A DNA stretch of 45,202 bases from a virus. The position numbers and the translations under genes were made by a program. The stretch lies in the IMG/VR virus record IMGVR_UViG_3300009032_000004, positions 1 to 45,202 of that record. One strand, written 5' to 3'. How positions within the stretch are numbered: the stretch's first letter is position 1; every line of letters starts with the position of its first letter. Shown piece by piece: positions 6,572 through 14,619 of this stretch. The notes below the pieces were generated by a model, which was not told the DNA's origin, did not search any database, and saw only the letters and a list, made by a program, of their open reading frames with translations.

Positions 6572-7218
6572 AAATCATCGACTGCAACCAGGGCGACACT
6601 TCTTGGCTCGTGGCCCGCTGCGGCGTGGTCACGGCGTCGGAAGTTGACGCCCTCATCACCCCCGAAGACAAGCTGCGAACGGGCGAAGGCGTGAGGACCT
6701 ATCTTTACGAAAAGCTCACCGAGCGCGTCCTTGGGCTTACTGGAAGCGTTCCTCCAACCTTCAGCATGGATAACGGAACCGCGATGGAAAAAGAGGCGAT
6801 TCCTTGGCTGGAATTTACCTACAACTGGGAGATTGAACGCGTCGGGTTCTGCAAGAGCGATGATGGTAAGATCGGGTGTAGCCCAGACGGACTCATTGGC
6901 GAGGACGGCGGGGTAGAATTAAAATGCCCCAAGCAAACCACCCACATGCGCTACCTCGTAGAAGGCGTTGTCCCGAAGCAGTATCGCGCCCAGATCAATA
7001 TGTCGCTCCTAGTCACGGGTCGAAAATGGTGGAATTTCGTTAGTTACTCCCGATATCTCCCGCCGCTTATCGTCCGCGTAGAGCGGAATGAAGTCGCCCT
7101 GTCTGCCCTTAAAGGTGCTCTCGAATCTTTCATAACCGAACTTGACCAGCGCACCGCCGAAATCAAGAAGATGATTTCCGGCCTCCACGCCTCTAAACCC
7201 GAAGACCAATCCAAATGA
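6568..7218 (+). CDS. YqaJ/lambda-type recombination exonuclease
   Basis: 216 residues with the YqaJ nuclease pattern: TSWLVARCGVVTASEVDAL at the N-terminus, NGTAMEKEAIPWLE (the GxxxE helix), CSPDGLIGEDGGVELKCP carrying the catalytic D and ExK residues, and YRAQINMSLLVTGRKWWNFV with the conserved Gln. Enzymes of this family degrade 5' strands to give 3' overhangs for the annealing protein. Start at 6568 in the ATGA overlap with erf. Together they form a complete two-component recombination module, probably used to form concatemers or repair ends. Confidence 0.85.
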   Translation: MKIIDCNQGDTSWLVARCGVVTASEVDALITPEDKLRTGEGVRTYLYEKLTERVLGLTGSVPPTFSMDNGTAMEKEAIPWLEFTYNWEIERVGFCKSDDGKIGCSPDGLIGEDGGVELKCPKQTTHMRYLVEGVVPKQYRAQINMSLLVTGRKWWNFVSYSRYLPPLIVRVERNEVALSALKGALESFITELDQRTAEIKKMISGLHASKPEDQSK

Positions 7219-7445
7219 TCCCGCTATCCGACATAATTCCTTCCCCGCGATTCTTGGCCGAGCAAAAAACCCGCGACGCGAAATATGAGGCAGCGTGTGC
7301 CGAAGCCCGTTACCTAGAATTCGTCGCAACCCTGCGTGTTCAAAATCGGGCGTACTGGCAGAAGTATTTTGGCGATGATCCGCCCGTTAATGAAGTCTCG
7401 TGGTTTGCTACGCACCAATACTTGGAAAAACCTGCCCACAAGTGA
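7215..7445 (+). CDS. Hypothetical protein (76 aa) coupled to the exonuclease gene
   Basis: Starts in an ATGA overlap with the exonuclease gene and encodes MIPLSDIIPSPRFLAEQKTR and a helical remainder with several aromatic residues (NRAYWQKYFGDD). The overlap and good coding character support it. Function unknown; a recombination accessory role is only suggested by position. Confidence 0.55.
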   Translation: MIPLSDIIPSPRFLAEQKTRDAKYEAACAEARYLEFVATLRVQNRAYWQKYFGDDPPVNEVSWFATHQYLEKPAHK

Positions 7446-7459
7446 GTGGCCTAAAAAAT

Positions 7460-8899
7460 ATGAAATATACCCTGACCGAAAAACACCGCGCACAGTTAAA
7501 GCCTTGGGCGGACAAATGGATTGCCAACGCCATGAGCACAAAGGCGATGGACGATGCCGAGCGCGAGATTTGCCGTCAGGCAGTTGTTGAACTGTATGCT
7601 GCGGCGGGGAAAAAGGCACCCCGCGTGGTGTTCGTGCCTTCGCCGTTCGCAGCACGTTTCGCGGCCGGTTTTGCCGCAGCTATTTGGAAGACGAGAAAGA
7701 ATCGCTACAAAACTTTTGACGCCACGTTAAAAGCAACGCAGGCCGCAACGTCTGACGCAACGTCTGCCGCAACGGATGCCGCAACGGCGGCCGCGACGCG
7801 TGCCGCCACGTATGACGCGACGGCTGTCGCGATAGCTGCCGCGACGGATGCCGCGACGGATGCCGCGACGGATGCCGCGACGGATGCCGCGACGCATGCC
7901 GCCACGCATGCCGCCACGCAGGACGCAACGCAGGCCGCAACGCAGGACGCAACGTCTGACGCAACGTCTGCCGCGACGGCTGCCGCCACGCATGCCGCCA
8001 CGGTTGCCGCCACGTCTGACGCCACGTATGACACCACGTATGACACCACGTCTGCCGCGACGGCTGCCGCCACGGTTGCCGCAACGGCTGCCGCAACGCA
8101 GGACGCAACGTATGATGCAACGGCTGCCGCAACGGATGCCGTAACGCAGGACTTAACCACGCGGGAGGATTATTCCCTCTGGTATGTCGTCCCCGGGATG
8201 AAACAGATTGTGGCTTTTGGCGCATCCCTCGCAGCATATTCCCTGGCTTTAATTTTTGCTCAGGAAATCTGGAAATCCCGACAGGGCGGAAACACATGGT
8301 CTGGATGGTCGGCGTACTTGTCTTTTTTCCGTTATGTGGCCAAACTCCCCATCGATTACTCCAAGTGGGATAGTTTTGAAAAACTATCTGAGCATTCGGG
8401 AATCCGCTTTGTTCACGAAAAATTTTGCATCATTTCAGACCGCCCCAAAACCCTGCTCGTAGACGCCCAGAATCGCCCGCATTGCGACACCGGACCGTTT
8501 TGTGAGTGGCGCGACGGCAGCCAGCTCTACGCCTTGCATGGGGTGCACATACCTGCCCATTACGTGCTGACGCCCGCCGAGAAAATATCCCCCGCCGCGA
8601 TTATGGCCGAAACGAATGTGGAAATTCGGCGCGAGCTAATCCGCAAAGTCGGCATCGAAATGATGCTCTCCAAACTGCCCCACAAAATTTTAGATCGACA
8701 GGGAGACTACGAGCTCCTGTCTATCGATTTTACCGGCCTCACCCAAGACGCTCGCTACCTCAAAATGCTCAACCCATCAATTGGCACTTGGCATGTCGAA
8801 GGCGTCGCCCGCGAGTGTGCCACCGTGCAACAGGCGATCAACTGGCGGGCTGGCGACATGGCCAATGTCGCGAGCTGGAACCCGGAGCAACTCACGTGA
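7460..8899 (+). CDS. Tetrapeptide-repeat protein with C-terminal DUF6745-like domain
   Basis: 479 residues in three parts. Residues 1-90 are helical. Residues ~90-233 are about 36 tandem tetrapeptides of the form A-T-X-(A/D), for example DAATDAATDAAT. The C-terminal ~240 residues are globular and end with the pattern SKLPHKILDRQGDYELLSID, RYLKMLNPSIGTWHVEG and CATVQQAINW, which I recognise as DUF6745-like. Members of that family often carry such short repeats, and their function is unknown. The start at 7460 follows an A-rich stretch (CTAAAAAAT); the ATG at 7400 lies within the previous gene. The open frames opposite the repeats are artefacts of the repeat. Confidence 0.65.
   Translation: MKYTLTEKHRAQLKPWADKWIANAMSTKAMDDAEREICRQAVVELYAAAGKKAPRVVFVPSPFAARFAAGFAAAIWKTRKNRYKTFDATLKATQAATSDATSAATDAATAAATRAATYDATAVAIAAATDAATDAATDAATDAATHAATHAATQDATQAATQDATSDATSAATAAATHAATVAATSDATYDTTYDTTSAATAAATVAATAAATQDATYDATAAATDAVTQDLTTREDYSLWYVVPGMKQIVAFGASLAAYSLALIFAQEIWKSRQGGNTWSGWSAYLSFFRYVAKLPIDYSKWDSFEKLSEHSGIRFVHEKFCIISDRPKTLLVDAQNRPHCDTGPFCEWRDGSQLYALHGVHIPAHYVLTPAEKISPAAIMAETNVEIRRELIRKVGIEMMLSKLPHKILDRQGDYELLSIDFTGLTQDARYLKMLNPSIGTWHVEGVARECATVQQAINWRAGDMANVASWNPEQLT
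7729..8156 (+). repeat. 12-base tandem repeat coding for A-T-X-(A/D)
   Basis: Degenerate 12-base units of the form ACG-NNN-GCC/GAC-GCN run in frame for about 430 bases. Local blocks are nearly identical (four successive copies of GCGACGGATGCC around 7850-7890), pointing to recent slippage or unequal exchange. All units stay in frame, so length variation would not disrupt the protein. Confidence 0.85.
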
Positions 8900-8909
8900 T
8901 TTTCAACCC

Positions 8910-9254
8910 ATGAATAAAAACAACAACATCAACAAAACGAATGCCGCCCAAGTCCAACAGGGCGATGTGCTGCTCAATCGCGTGGGCCAACTGCCCGCTG
9001 ACTGCCAACGCCGCAACAACCGCACGATTGCACTCGGAGAACACACCGGACACCACCACACTTTTGATGAAGGCGTGGCCGTAATGGACGCTCCCGGCGG
9101 AAAGGTTTACGTCGTGAACGAGACGGATCACCCCGTTAATCTCACGCACCAAGAGCACAGGCCTGTGGTGGCGGCCCCGGGTGAAATTTATGCGTTCGGC
9201 ATAGTACGGGAATATGATTATTTCTCAGAGATGCAAAGAAGCGTTCGGGATTGA
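8910..9254 (+). CDS. Conserved-type phage hypothetical protein (114 aa)
   Basis: After an Asn/Lys-rich leader the protein has QGDVLLNRVGQLP, LGEHTGHHHTFDEGVAV, LTHQEHRPVVAAPGEIYAFG and IVREYDYFSEMQRSVRD. This GEHTGHHH ... EH ... PPG ... REYDY layout recurs in phage and actinobacterial-type hypothetical proteins. The histidine cluster could bind metal. The start at 8910 follows TTTTCAACCC and is chosen over an upstream ATG inside the previous gene. Function unknown. Confidence 0.65.
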   Translation: MNKNNNINKTNAAQVQQGDVLLNRVGQLPADCQRRNNRTIALGEHTGHHHTFDEGVAVMDAPGGKVYVVNETDHPVNLTHQEHRPVVAAPGEIYAFGIVREYDYFSEMQRSVRD

Positions 9255-9260
9255 ATCGTC

Positions 9261-9632
9261 ATGACTGACTCTGAGATGTTGCGCCTAACCTATGAACTCG
9301 CGGAGGCTCGCGCTGCCATCGGTTTCCTCCAACGTGATACCGCGTCGTGCGTGAATGACTCCGAGGTGTTGCGCCTAACCCATGAACTCGCGGAGGTCCG
9401 CGCTGAGCTGGAGGAGTGGCGCCGCAACGCGGAGGAATACAGCCAAGAGGCGAAAAGTGAACTCGACCGCCGTCTCGCCGCCGAAGCGCGCGCGTGCCGC
9501 CTCCAAGACCTCTACGTCGCCCTCGAAGATGCCATGAGCACGTACGACCCAACGCGCCAAGAAGCATGGGTGGTCGCGCTCAATGGCCTGCGCGCCATCA
9601 CCGCCAGCGCGGAGCGAAAGGATGCGCCGTGA
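9261..9632 (+). CDS. Coiled-coil protein with an internal duplication (123 aa)
   Basis: Almost entirely helical with heptad character. The segment DSEMLRLTYELAEARA (residues ~3-18) is repeated as DSEVLRLTHELAEVRA 30 residues later. A charged helix follows (EEWRRNAEEYSQEAKSELDR). It ends in a GTGA overlap with the next gene. Function unknown; a dimeric coiled coil is predicted. Confidence 0.6.
   Translation: MTDSEMLRLTYELAEARAAIGFLQRDTASCVNDSEVLRLTHELAEVRAELEEWRRNAEEYSQEAKSELDRRLAAEARACRLQDLYVALEDAMSTYDPTRQEAWVVALNGLRAITASAERKDAP
9266..9405 (+). repeat. Direct repeat, two ~50-base copies 90 bases apart
   Basis: Bases 9266-9315 and 9356-9405 match with only a few substitutions. The 90-base period keeps the frame, duplicating 30 residues at the N-terminus of the coiled-coil protein. 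This indicates a recent in-frame tandem duplication. Confidence 0.85.
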
Positions 9633-10021
9633 ACGACAAACCAGAAATCCCTCGCGGATGGCGCAGGCTACGCACAGGGACTATTATCCACGATGGCGAT
9701 AAGTTTGCTGGCGTCAAAACTCCGTGGGTCACGACACAGGAAGCGGGACTAAAAGTTTTATGGGGATGCGCCTACATTCGCTGCATCGCCCAGCTCTCTT
9801 CCACTAAAAAACTGAGAAATTCCGTCAACAGGGCGCGAGGCAAAGCGGCATGGATGGACAGCAGTTCTCGCCATGTTCACCTCATGGCCGAGGCCCTTGT
9901 AGCTCACGGAAACTACCCAATGTTTGACGAGGACCCCGAGCATTGCGCCAAGTCGCTGCTGGCTGTGCTAAAAATGCTATGGATTTCACGCAAGCGACCA
10001 AACCCGTCGAGGGCGCCGTGA
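9629..10021 (+). CDS. Hypothetical protein (130 aa), GTG start
   Basis: The GTG at 9629 overlaps the stop of the upstream gene (GTGA) and puts PEIPRGWRRLRTGTIIHDGD at the N-terminus, a good globular opening. The upstream ATG at 9494 would add 45 residues that merely shadow the previous gene. The middle is basic (STKKLRNSVNRARGKAAW). The C-terminal 20 residues look less natural. Function unknown. Confidence 0.5.
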   Translation: MNDKPEIPRGWRRLRTGTIIHDGDKFAGVKTPWVTTQEAGLKVLWGCAYIRCIAQLSSTKKLRNSVNRARGKAAWMDSSSRHVHLMAEALVAHGNYPMFDEDPEHCAKSLLAVLKMLWISRKRPNPSRAP

Positions 10022-10206
10022 CAGTCTCCGAACGCGCCGACCACATCGCCCGCCGTATCCTTGTCCCCCACGCCAATGCCTACTTCGTCTGCGTCACCGA
10101 GCACCAGCAAGAAAAAGTAATTGCCGCTCTCAAGGCAGCACTTATCCCAGAACTAGCCTCCATTGAGGACAGCGTCATTAAACGCTTCCACGTTAAATTC
10201 GACTAA
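10018..10206 (+). CDS. Hypothetical small protein (62 aa)
   Basis: Reads VTVSERADHIARRILVPHAN and then a helical tail ending RFHVKFD. The GTG at 10018 overlaps the stop of the upstream gene as GTGA, the same arrangement as the gene before it. An ATG at 9979 is an alternative that would overlap by 43 bases. Function unknown. Confidence 0.45.
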   Translation: MTVSERADHIARRILVPHANAYFVCVTEHQQEKVIAALKAALIPELASIEDSVIKRFHVKFD

Positions 10207-10265
10207 TATAATGACCGAGAGAGAAATAATCGCACGCGTTTCTAAACCAATGGACTACTTAACCC

Positions 10266-10808
10266 ATGCCCAAAATGATTACCGCCACCATCATCATCAC
10301 CGCAACCATCGTAGCCGGACTATTCTGGTTCTTCGCCCCGGAAGCTAAAGCCTCTCCCACCACATTAAATCCCGGCCCACCCGCGTTCGACATTGAGCGC
10401 GTCAAGTTCGCCATCATTGAAGTCGAGGGCTGGAATAGTAAAAATGGGAAACTAGGCGAGAAGGGCCGTCTCCAATTCACCTTCGACCGCTGGAGCGAAC
10501 TGACTGACCTGCCGTTCTACTTCGCAGACCGATTGGGACTTTCCCAGTTTGATCGTCGCCTCGTAGATGCTGTCGAGACGAAGCATATCGCTGCCCTTGT
10601 GACTAAAATCTACTCCCTAGGTAAAAGGCCCACCGTGTATCTCATTGCCGAGATGCATTGCGCGGGGTTTGAGGCTGTTCGCGCCGGCAAGGTCAAAGCT
10701 GCCAAGAAAGACTACGCCTCACGAGTCGAGGCAATCTACAACGACACAGCCTCAGACTTCGGGCGGTTTAGGGGGAAACTTGACGCCAAGAAGCGTCCCA
10801 ATCTTTGA
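10266..10808 (+). CDS. Secreted lysozyme/transglycosylase-like protein (endolysin candidate)
   Basis: 180 residues. Residues 4-25 are a hydrophobic signal or signal-anchor (MITATIIITATIVAGLFWFF). The remainder follows the lysozyme-like transglycosylase layout: VKFAIIEVEGWNSKNG with a candidate catalytic Glu, LGEKGRLQFTFDRWSEL in place of the usual GxxQF motif, and VYLIAEMHCAGFEAVRAGKV matching the IALAWNAG region, ending in DYASRVEAIYND. Such enzymes cut peptidoglycan. The hydrophobic N-terminus suggests export by the host Sec system as a signal-anchor-release endolysin. It is the last plus-strand gene before the late region. Confidence 0.55.
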   Translation: MPKMITATIIITATIVAGLFWFFAPEAKASPTTLNPGPPAFDIERVKFAIIEVEGWNSKNGKLGEKGRLQFTFDRWSELTDLPFYFADRLGLSQFDRRLVDAVETKHIAALVTKIYSLGKRPTVYLIAEMHCAGFEAVRAGKVKAAKKDYASRVEAIYNDTASDFGRFRGKLDAKKRPNL

Positions 10809-10871
10809 GCGGAACACATAGGCCGCGACCGACAACGCGATTCCGACAATCAGGCCGATAAAGAAGCTCAT
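10752..10871 (-). CDS. Tiny membrane protein (39 aa), antisense overlap with the endolysin candidate
   Basis: The protein begins MSFFIGLIVGIALSVAAYVF and ends KFPPKPPEV: one membrane helix with a basic turn and Pro-rich tail. Its start overlaps the stop of the upstream minus-strand gene (ATGA at 10868-10871), and it overlaps the 3' end of the plus-strand endolysin candidate by 57 bases. The ATGA coupling and clean membrane profile support it. A holin or antiholin role is possible from position, but unproven. Confidence 0.5.
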   Translation of the reverse strand: MSFFIGLIVGIALSVAAYVFRSKIGTLLGVKFPPKPPEV

Positions 10872-11179
10872 TTATTTTCAGGGGTTGCGGGTTTCTTAAC
10901 AAACTCCAAAGTCTCCAGCAGGTCGTTCACGTAGATGCTTGCCGGGATTGCCTGTTTGCTCATCGCTAACTCGAACGCTTTCTTAACGAAGGCCCGCTCG
11001 TCCATCGACAACTCAACCTCCGTCGGCGTGTCAATCGGCGTCCCATTTTCCACCACCGGGAGTCCGCTCACTAGCAGCTTCCCGCCAAGGTAAATCTCAT
11101 CAATCGTCGTAGCCACGCCCGGAATCGCGATGAGCTGGCGAAGGAGCAGAACCGTCTGGGCTTTCAGGATATTTTTCAT
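10868..11179 (-). CDS. Hypothetical protein (103 aa) downstream of the tail fibre
   Basis: Soluble, with an N-terminal helix (ILKAQTVLLLRQLIAIPG), a central section with beta character and a helical C-terminus (KKAFELAMSKQAIPASIYVN). It lies 43 bases after the fibre gene on the same strand, a position often used for fibre chaperones or lysis accessory genes. No motif distinguishes these. Confidence 0.55.
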   Translation of the reverse strand: MKNILKAQTVLLLRQLIAIPGVATTIDEIYLGGKLLVSGLPVVENGTPIDTPTEVELSMDERAFVKKAFELAMSKQAIPASIYVNDLLETLEFVKKPATPENK

Positions 11180-11221
11180 CGCCGTCAGGTGTAGAAGAAG
11201 CGTCGACAGCCGCGCAAGCCT

Positions 11222-13153
11222 TTAAGTGGCGGCGGCGATCTTGTACGTTGTACCACCCACCTCAAGCTGGACGTATCCGGTCGCTGCCGTAGGGGTGGCA
11301 ACGTAAACGCCCAGTTTCCAAACTCCCGCTGTCCCCCCTGATGGGGCACCACTTTTGTAGGTAAGCGCACTCGCTGTTCCTCCAACAAAAAGGTTTCCTC
11401 CGCCGATTCCAACGTTCGTCGCCGCCGTCCCATTACCAATCGTGAGTGATCCGGTAACTTCAGAGGTCGAAGAAGTCGTCGCCGATATATTGACCCCGGT
11501 TGACCGCACGCGCATCAGCGCCAAATTAAGCAGACTGGCGTTTGACGATATAACGCCTAAGTCCAAAATACCATAGGTCCCGGTCCCGGTGCCCCATGCT
11601 ATCAACCGCGAAGTGTTCCCCACTGTGTCGTAATCGAGCGTAACGCGGCTCGCGGCATTGGCTGCGATCGTGCCGCTTGAGACTACTGCCTTTGTGGTTG
11701 TGAGATTTCCGGTCGCGTTGATGGTCGTCGAAGAATTGATCGACGATCCGGCAAAAATAGCGCCCGCAACGCCAACCCCGCCCGCGGTAATTAAACCGCC
11801 TGTCGCAGATGTTGTGGAAGCGATAGCTTTTAAGGCCGATACCTGACCTGTGCTAGCGACCACCTTTAGCGCAACCGAGGAACCTCCGTCCGTTGTGAAC
11901 AGAATCCCTTGGGATGCGGAATTTCGCAGCACCATGTCGCCCGCAACCGAACCAGTCGTCAGCGCATTTGTTGCCCCTGAAGCTCCAACGATTGCCTTAT
12001 CAGCGCCACCCACCGCAAAATTTATGAAAGATGGATTCGTGCCCGACGCGTTCACATTGAGGTATCCCGTCCCAACCTCTACCTTCACTTTGCCCGCGCC
12101 AATAGGCGTCAGCGTTAGGTCCGCCGCGCCAATCGTGATCGCGCTAGTTCCGCTGACAGCCGTTCCTGTGGACGCGTAATACGCAATGTTTGTGGAAGTT
12201 CCGCTGTTAACGGTCCCGCTGCCACCTCCGACTGGAACCGCCCATGTACCGTCCCCGCGCCAAAAAGTAGTTCCCGACGCACTCGTTCCTGAATTCAAAT
12301 TCGTAACAGCAAGATTCCCCGTCACGTCAGCCGAAAGACTCACCGCCGCCCAAGTTGGCAGGCCCGCCGCATTACCGTGCAGCACCGTCGTCGTCGTCCC
12401 GAGTGAAGCCAAAACCTTAATGTCGTCCGTCGCATTTCCCACGACCAAGGCACTCGCCGTGAGTGCGCCCGCCGTGTGTGTGACGGTTCCTGTCCCGCTT
12501 GCCGCTGGGGTCGCCCAAGTTCCGTCTCCCCTCCAGTAAGTCGTTCCCGAGGCCCCGGTCCCGCCATTCAAGTTCGTTATGGGAAGGTTCCCGCTCACAT
12601 CCGTCGTCAGCGAAACCGACCCCCAAGTCGGTAGTCCAGCCGCGTTGCCATGCAATAAAGTGGTAGTCGTTCCCAACGACGCCAGCACATTCACGTCCGC
12701 CGTTCCGTTCCCCACCACCACCGCGTTTAGGGTTAACCCCCCAGCCGTGTGCGTCACCGTCCCTGTCGCCACCACAGGCGTTTCCCAGTCGATTACGCCC
12801 CCGCTACCCACCGTGAGCACTTGGCCCACCCCGCCCACCCCCACTCGCCCTGGCGACCCTCCAACGCCTCCCACGATCAAGTCTTGGCTCGTCGTCATCG
12901 GGTTCACAAACGCCGCACCCGCCACTTCCCAGTCAATTATCCCTCCGCTCCCGACCGTCAGGACGTAACCCAGCGTACCGATCCCGAGCCTGTTCGGGCT
13001 TCCACCCACTCCCCCAACCACCAAATCCCACGCATTTGTCATTGGGTTCGATAGCGCCGGACTTACCCACGCGTCGAGCCGTCCGCTGCCGTCAGAGATT
13101 GGGATTTTGTTCGGGGTCGGCGTCTGTGACGCGTATAGCGGGCCGGTGGACAC
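11222..13153 (-). CDS. Tail fibre protein (643 aa)
   Basis: A low-complexity Gly/Thr/Ser/Ala protein typical of phage fibres. The N-terminus carries two copies of PMT(N/T)..DL(V/I)VGGVGGSP (residues ~37-100). Two longer modules follow, each ending [18 protein letters not shown]. The middle and C-terminus contain [17 protein letters not shown] and [20 protein letters not shown], a motif common at fibre ends. It lies directly after the major capsid terminator. It shares the WRGDGTW module with the fibre at 27444-28505, so the two are mosaic relatives. It probably binds the host surface. Confidence 0.75.
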   Translation of the reverse strand: MSTGPLYASQTPTPNKIPISDGSGRLDAWVSPALSNPMTNAWDLVVGGVGGSPNRLGIGTLGYVLTVGSGGIIDWEVAGAAFVNPMTTSQDLIVGGVGGSPGRVGVGGVGQVLTVGSGGVIDWETPVVATGTVTHTAGGLTLNAVVVGNGTADVNVLASLGTTTTLLHGNAAGLPTWGSVSLTTDVSGNLPITNLNGGTGASGTTYWRGDGTWATPAASGTGTVTHTAGALTASALVVGNATDDIKVLASLGTTTTVLHGNAAGLPTWAAVSLSADVTGNLAVTNLNSGTSASGTTFWRGDGTWAVPVGGGSGTVNSGTSTNIAYYASTGTAVSGTSAITIGAADLTLTPIGAGKVKVEVGTGYLNVNASGTNPSFINFAVGGADKAIVGASGATNALTTGSVAGDMVLRNSASQGILFTTDGGSSVALKVVASTGQVSALKAIASTTSATGGLITAGGVGVAGAIFAGSSINSSTTINATGNLTTTKAVVSSGTIAANAASRVTLDYDTVGNTSRLIAWGTGTGTYGILDLGVISSNASLLNLALMRVRSTGVNISATTSSTSEVTGSLTIGNGTAATNVGIGGGNLFVGGTASALTYKSGAPSGGTAGVWKLGVYVATPTAATGYVQLEVGGTTYKIAAAT

Positions 13154-13193
13154 GGAATTCGGTGTGTCTTAATAAAAACGTTTCTGCGAGCAC

Positions 13194-13223
13194 AAAAAAG
13201 CCTACCCCATAACAGGGTAGGCT
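13194..13223 (-). terminator. Intrinsic terminator after the major capsid gene
   Basis: Read on the minus strand, AGCCTACCC and GGGTAGGCT form a nine-pair stem around a seven-base loop, followed by six T residues. It separates the highly expressed capsid gene from the fibre gene, as is usual in tailed phages. Confidence 0.85.
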
Positions 13224-13248
13224 TGTAAGTTACTTGGTGTTAGTTACT

Positions 13249-14421
13249 TCAGCAATCCACAGCGAGGGTAAGACCCGTGATGCCCGCCTCAGGCCGAATG
13301 GGCTTCGCAGCCATCGACAAGTGCATGAGGAAGTAACCCAAGGTGCCCTCGGGATTGACACACATATCCTTGTTATTCACCCACTTCGCATCGCCAACGT
13401 AGTTGAGCGGGTCAAAGCTCATCCCACCGAAGGAGGTCGTGCCGGAAGGACGAACCTTCACTTCCCAGACGTTGCGGGGGAGGATGGTGAAAACCTCGTA
13501 CACGGCAAGACCGCCCTTGGCGACCGTCTTGTAATCCGGATTCAAGATGTTCTTACGACCCACGGAAGCGGCAACGTTGATGGTTGGGTAGATCTTGGTG
13601 GTTTTGTTTGCGGCGTAGCGGATCGGATACTCGTCAATATTGGGGATGAAGCCATTGATGGAGGTATTGATGCCACGGGCGGTGAAGTTCTGGAAGGCGT
13701 CGCCCCAGTTCACGGTGTCGCGAACTAGGTTATTCTGCTGCCAAAGAAGACGCTTCAGGGCGGGGCCAGTAGTTAGCGTGTAAAGCGGCTGACCTTCGGC
13801 ATAACCGACACCCTCAGCACCAATCGAAATCTGGGAGTCGTAGAAGCAGTTAAGCTGATCCCAATTAAGGACGGAAGTAGGGGCTGAGACACCGGAGAAG
13901 TCGCAATTTGCATCCGATGACGTGTTATAGGACGAACCACTGCCGGTCGATACCTTGGTATTGACCATGCAGATGTTCTTCACGCGGTACCAGTCGGACC
14001 AACGAACGGTCGTATACTGCTGGAGATTCGCCTGAAGGTTGGCCGCAACAGTCGCGGCCTGCCAAGAGAACTGCATATCCGTCAAACAGATCGTGCGGGA
14101 CTGAAAGGCATCGTTTTCTAAGCGGTAGCTGCGGTTGATGTAACCATCAAGAACCGTGGTCGGCGTCGAGATACAGGCGGAATTGCCCGTACCGTTGGAG
14201 AGGTTAGTGGGGGAGAGATTGTCCGGGTAGGTGGTCGGAAGCTCAGACGTGGTCGTATTGACCTCGGGCTGGAGACCGTCCTCGTACATGAATTCGCTGC
14301 GCGGGATGATAGAAATCCACGGATTTTTGCGCCAGATCCAGTTATAGATCGGGGTGGTAAACTGATTCTTTACGACAGCGAAGTAGTTGTTTACGTTGTC
14401 TAGAGTATTGCAAACGGCCAT
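13249..14421 (-). CDS. Major capsid protein
   Basis: 390 residues, directly downstream of the scaffold gene and followed by a strong terminator: the standard position, length and layout of an HK97-fold capsid protein. No N-terminal propeptide is obvious. The N-terminus (NNYFAVVKNQFTTPIYNWIW) is aromatic-rich; the C-terminal third (LAVYEVFTILPRNVWEVKVR) reads as strands. It has an unusually high number of cysteines for a capsid, including both ends of the chain. The 198-base leader and stem-loop upstream suggest separate transcription. Family assignment rests on context more than on sequence. Confidence 0.75.
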   Translation of the reverse strand: MAVCNTLDNVNNYFAVVKNQFTTPIYNWIWRKNPWISIIPRSEFMYEDGLQPEVNTTTSELPTTYPDNLSPTNLSNGTGNSACISTPTTVLDGYINRSYRLENDAFQSRTICLTDMQFSWQAATVAANLQANLQQYTTVRWSDWYRVKNICMVNTKVSTGSGSSYNTSSDANCDFSGVSAPTSVLNWDQLNCFYDSQISIGAEGVGYAEGQPLYTLTTGPALKRLLWQQNNLVRDTVNWGDAFQNFTARGINTSINGFIPNIDEYPIRYAANKTTKIYPTINVAASVGRKNILNPDYKTVAKGGLAVYEVFTILPRNVWEVKVRPSGTTSFGGMSFDPLNYVGDAKWVNNKDMCVNPEGTLGYFLMHLSMAAKPIRPEAGITGLTLAVDC

Positions 14422-14619
14422 GATAGTATAAGGAAAAAAGACATTGGGTTTAGAGACGGACGCGTGCGTGCGCTAGGCACCGGCCACACATTCCAGAAGC
14501 CGCCAGCTTCCACGTTTTAGCTAATTACCCTGACGAACGGGTAGGTCTTACCCCGCTAATTCTTAGAGACCTGATAGGACGGATAAGGCACCCAAACCGT
14601 ATCCGTCAAGCCATTACAC
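14422..14619 (-). promoter_or_regulatory. Capsid gene leader with inverted repeats
   Basis: This 198-base gap is long for this compact region. An 8-base inverted repeat (GACGGATA 14578-14585, TATCCGTC 14600-14607) sits next to a minus-strand TTGACG that could be a -35 element. GGGTA/TACCC also forms a short hairpin further on. AAACCCAATG followed by a polypyrimidine stretch precedes the capsid start. A capsid-specific promoter or mRNA-stabilising leader is likely. Confidence 0.4.

Noticed and set aside
7729-8156. Possible CRISPR array
   Set aside because: The units are 12 bases with no spacers and stay in one reading frame, so it is a protein-coding repeat.
7680-8297. Three long antisense or alternate frames over the tetrapeptide repeat
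   Set aside because: All are made of the same short repeat read in other frames and are artefacts of the 12-base periodicity.
10211-10348. Small plus-strand frame with a poly-histidine stretch
   Set aside because: Most of it overlaps the signal sequence of the next gene in another frame, and the His run is the shadow of ACC/ATC codons.
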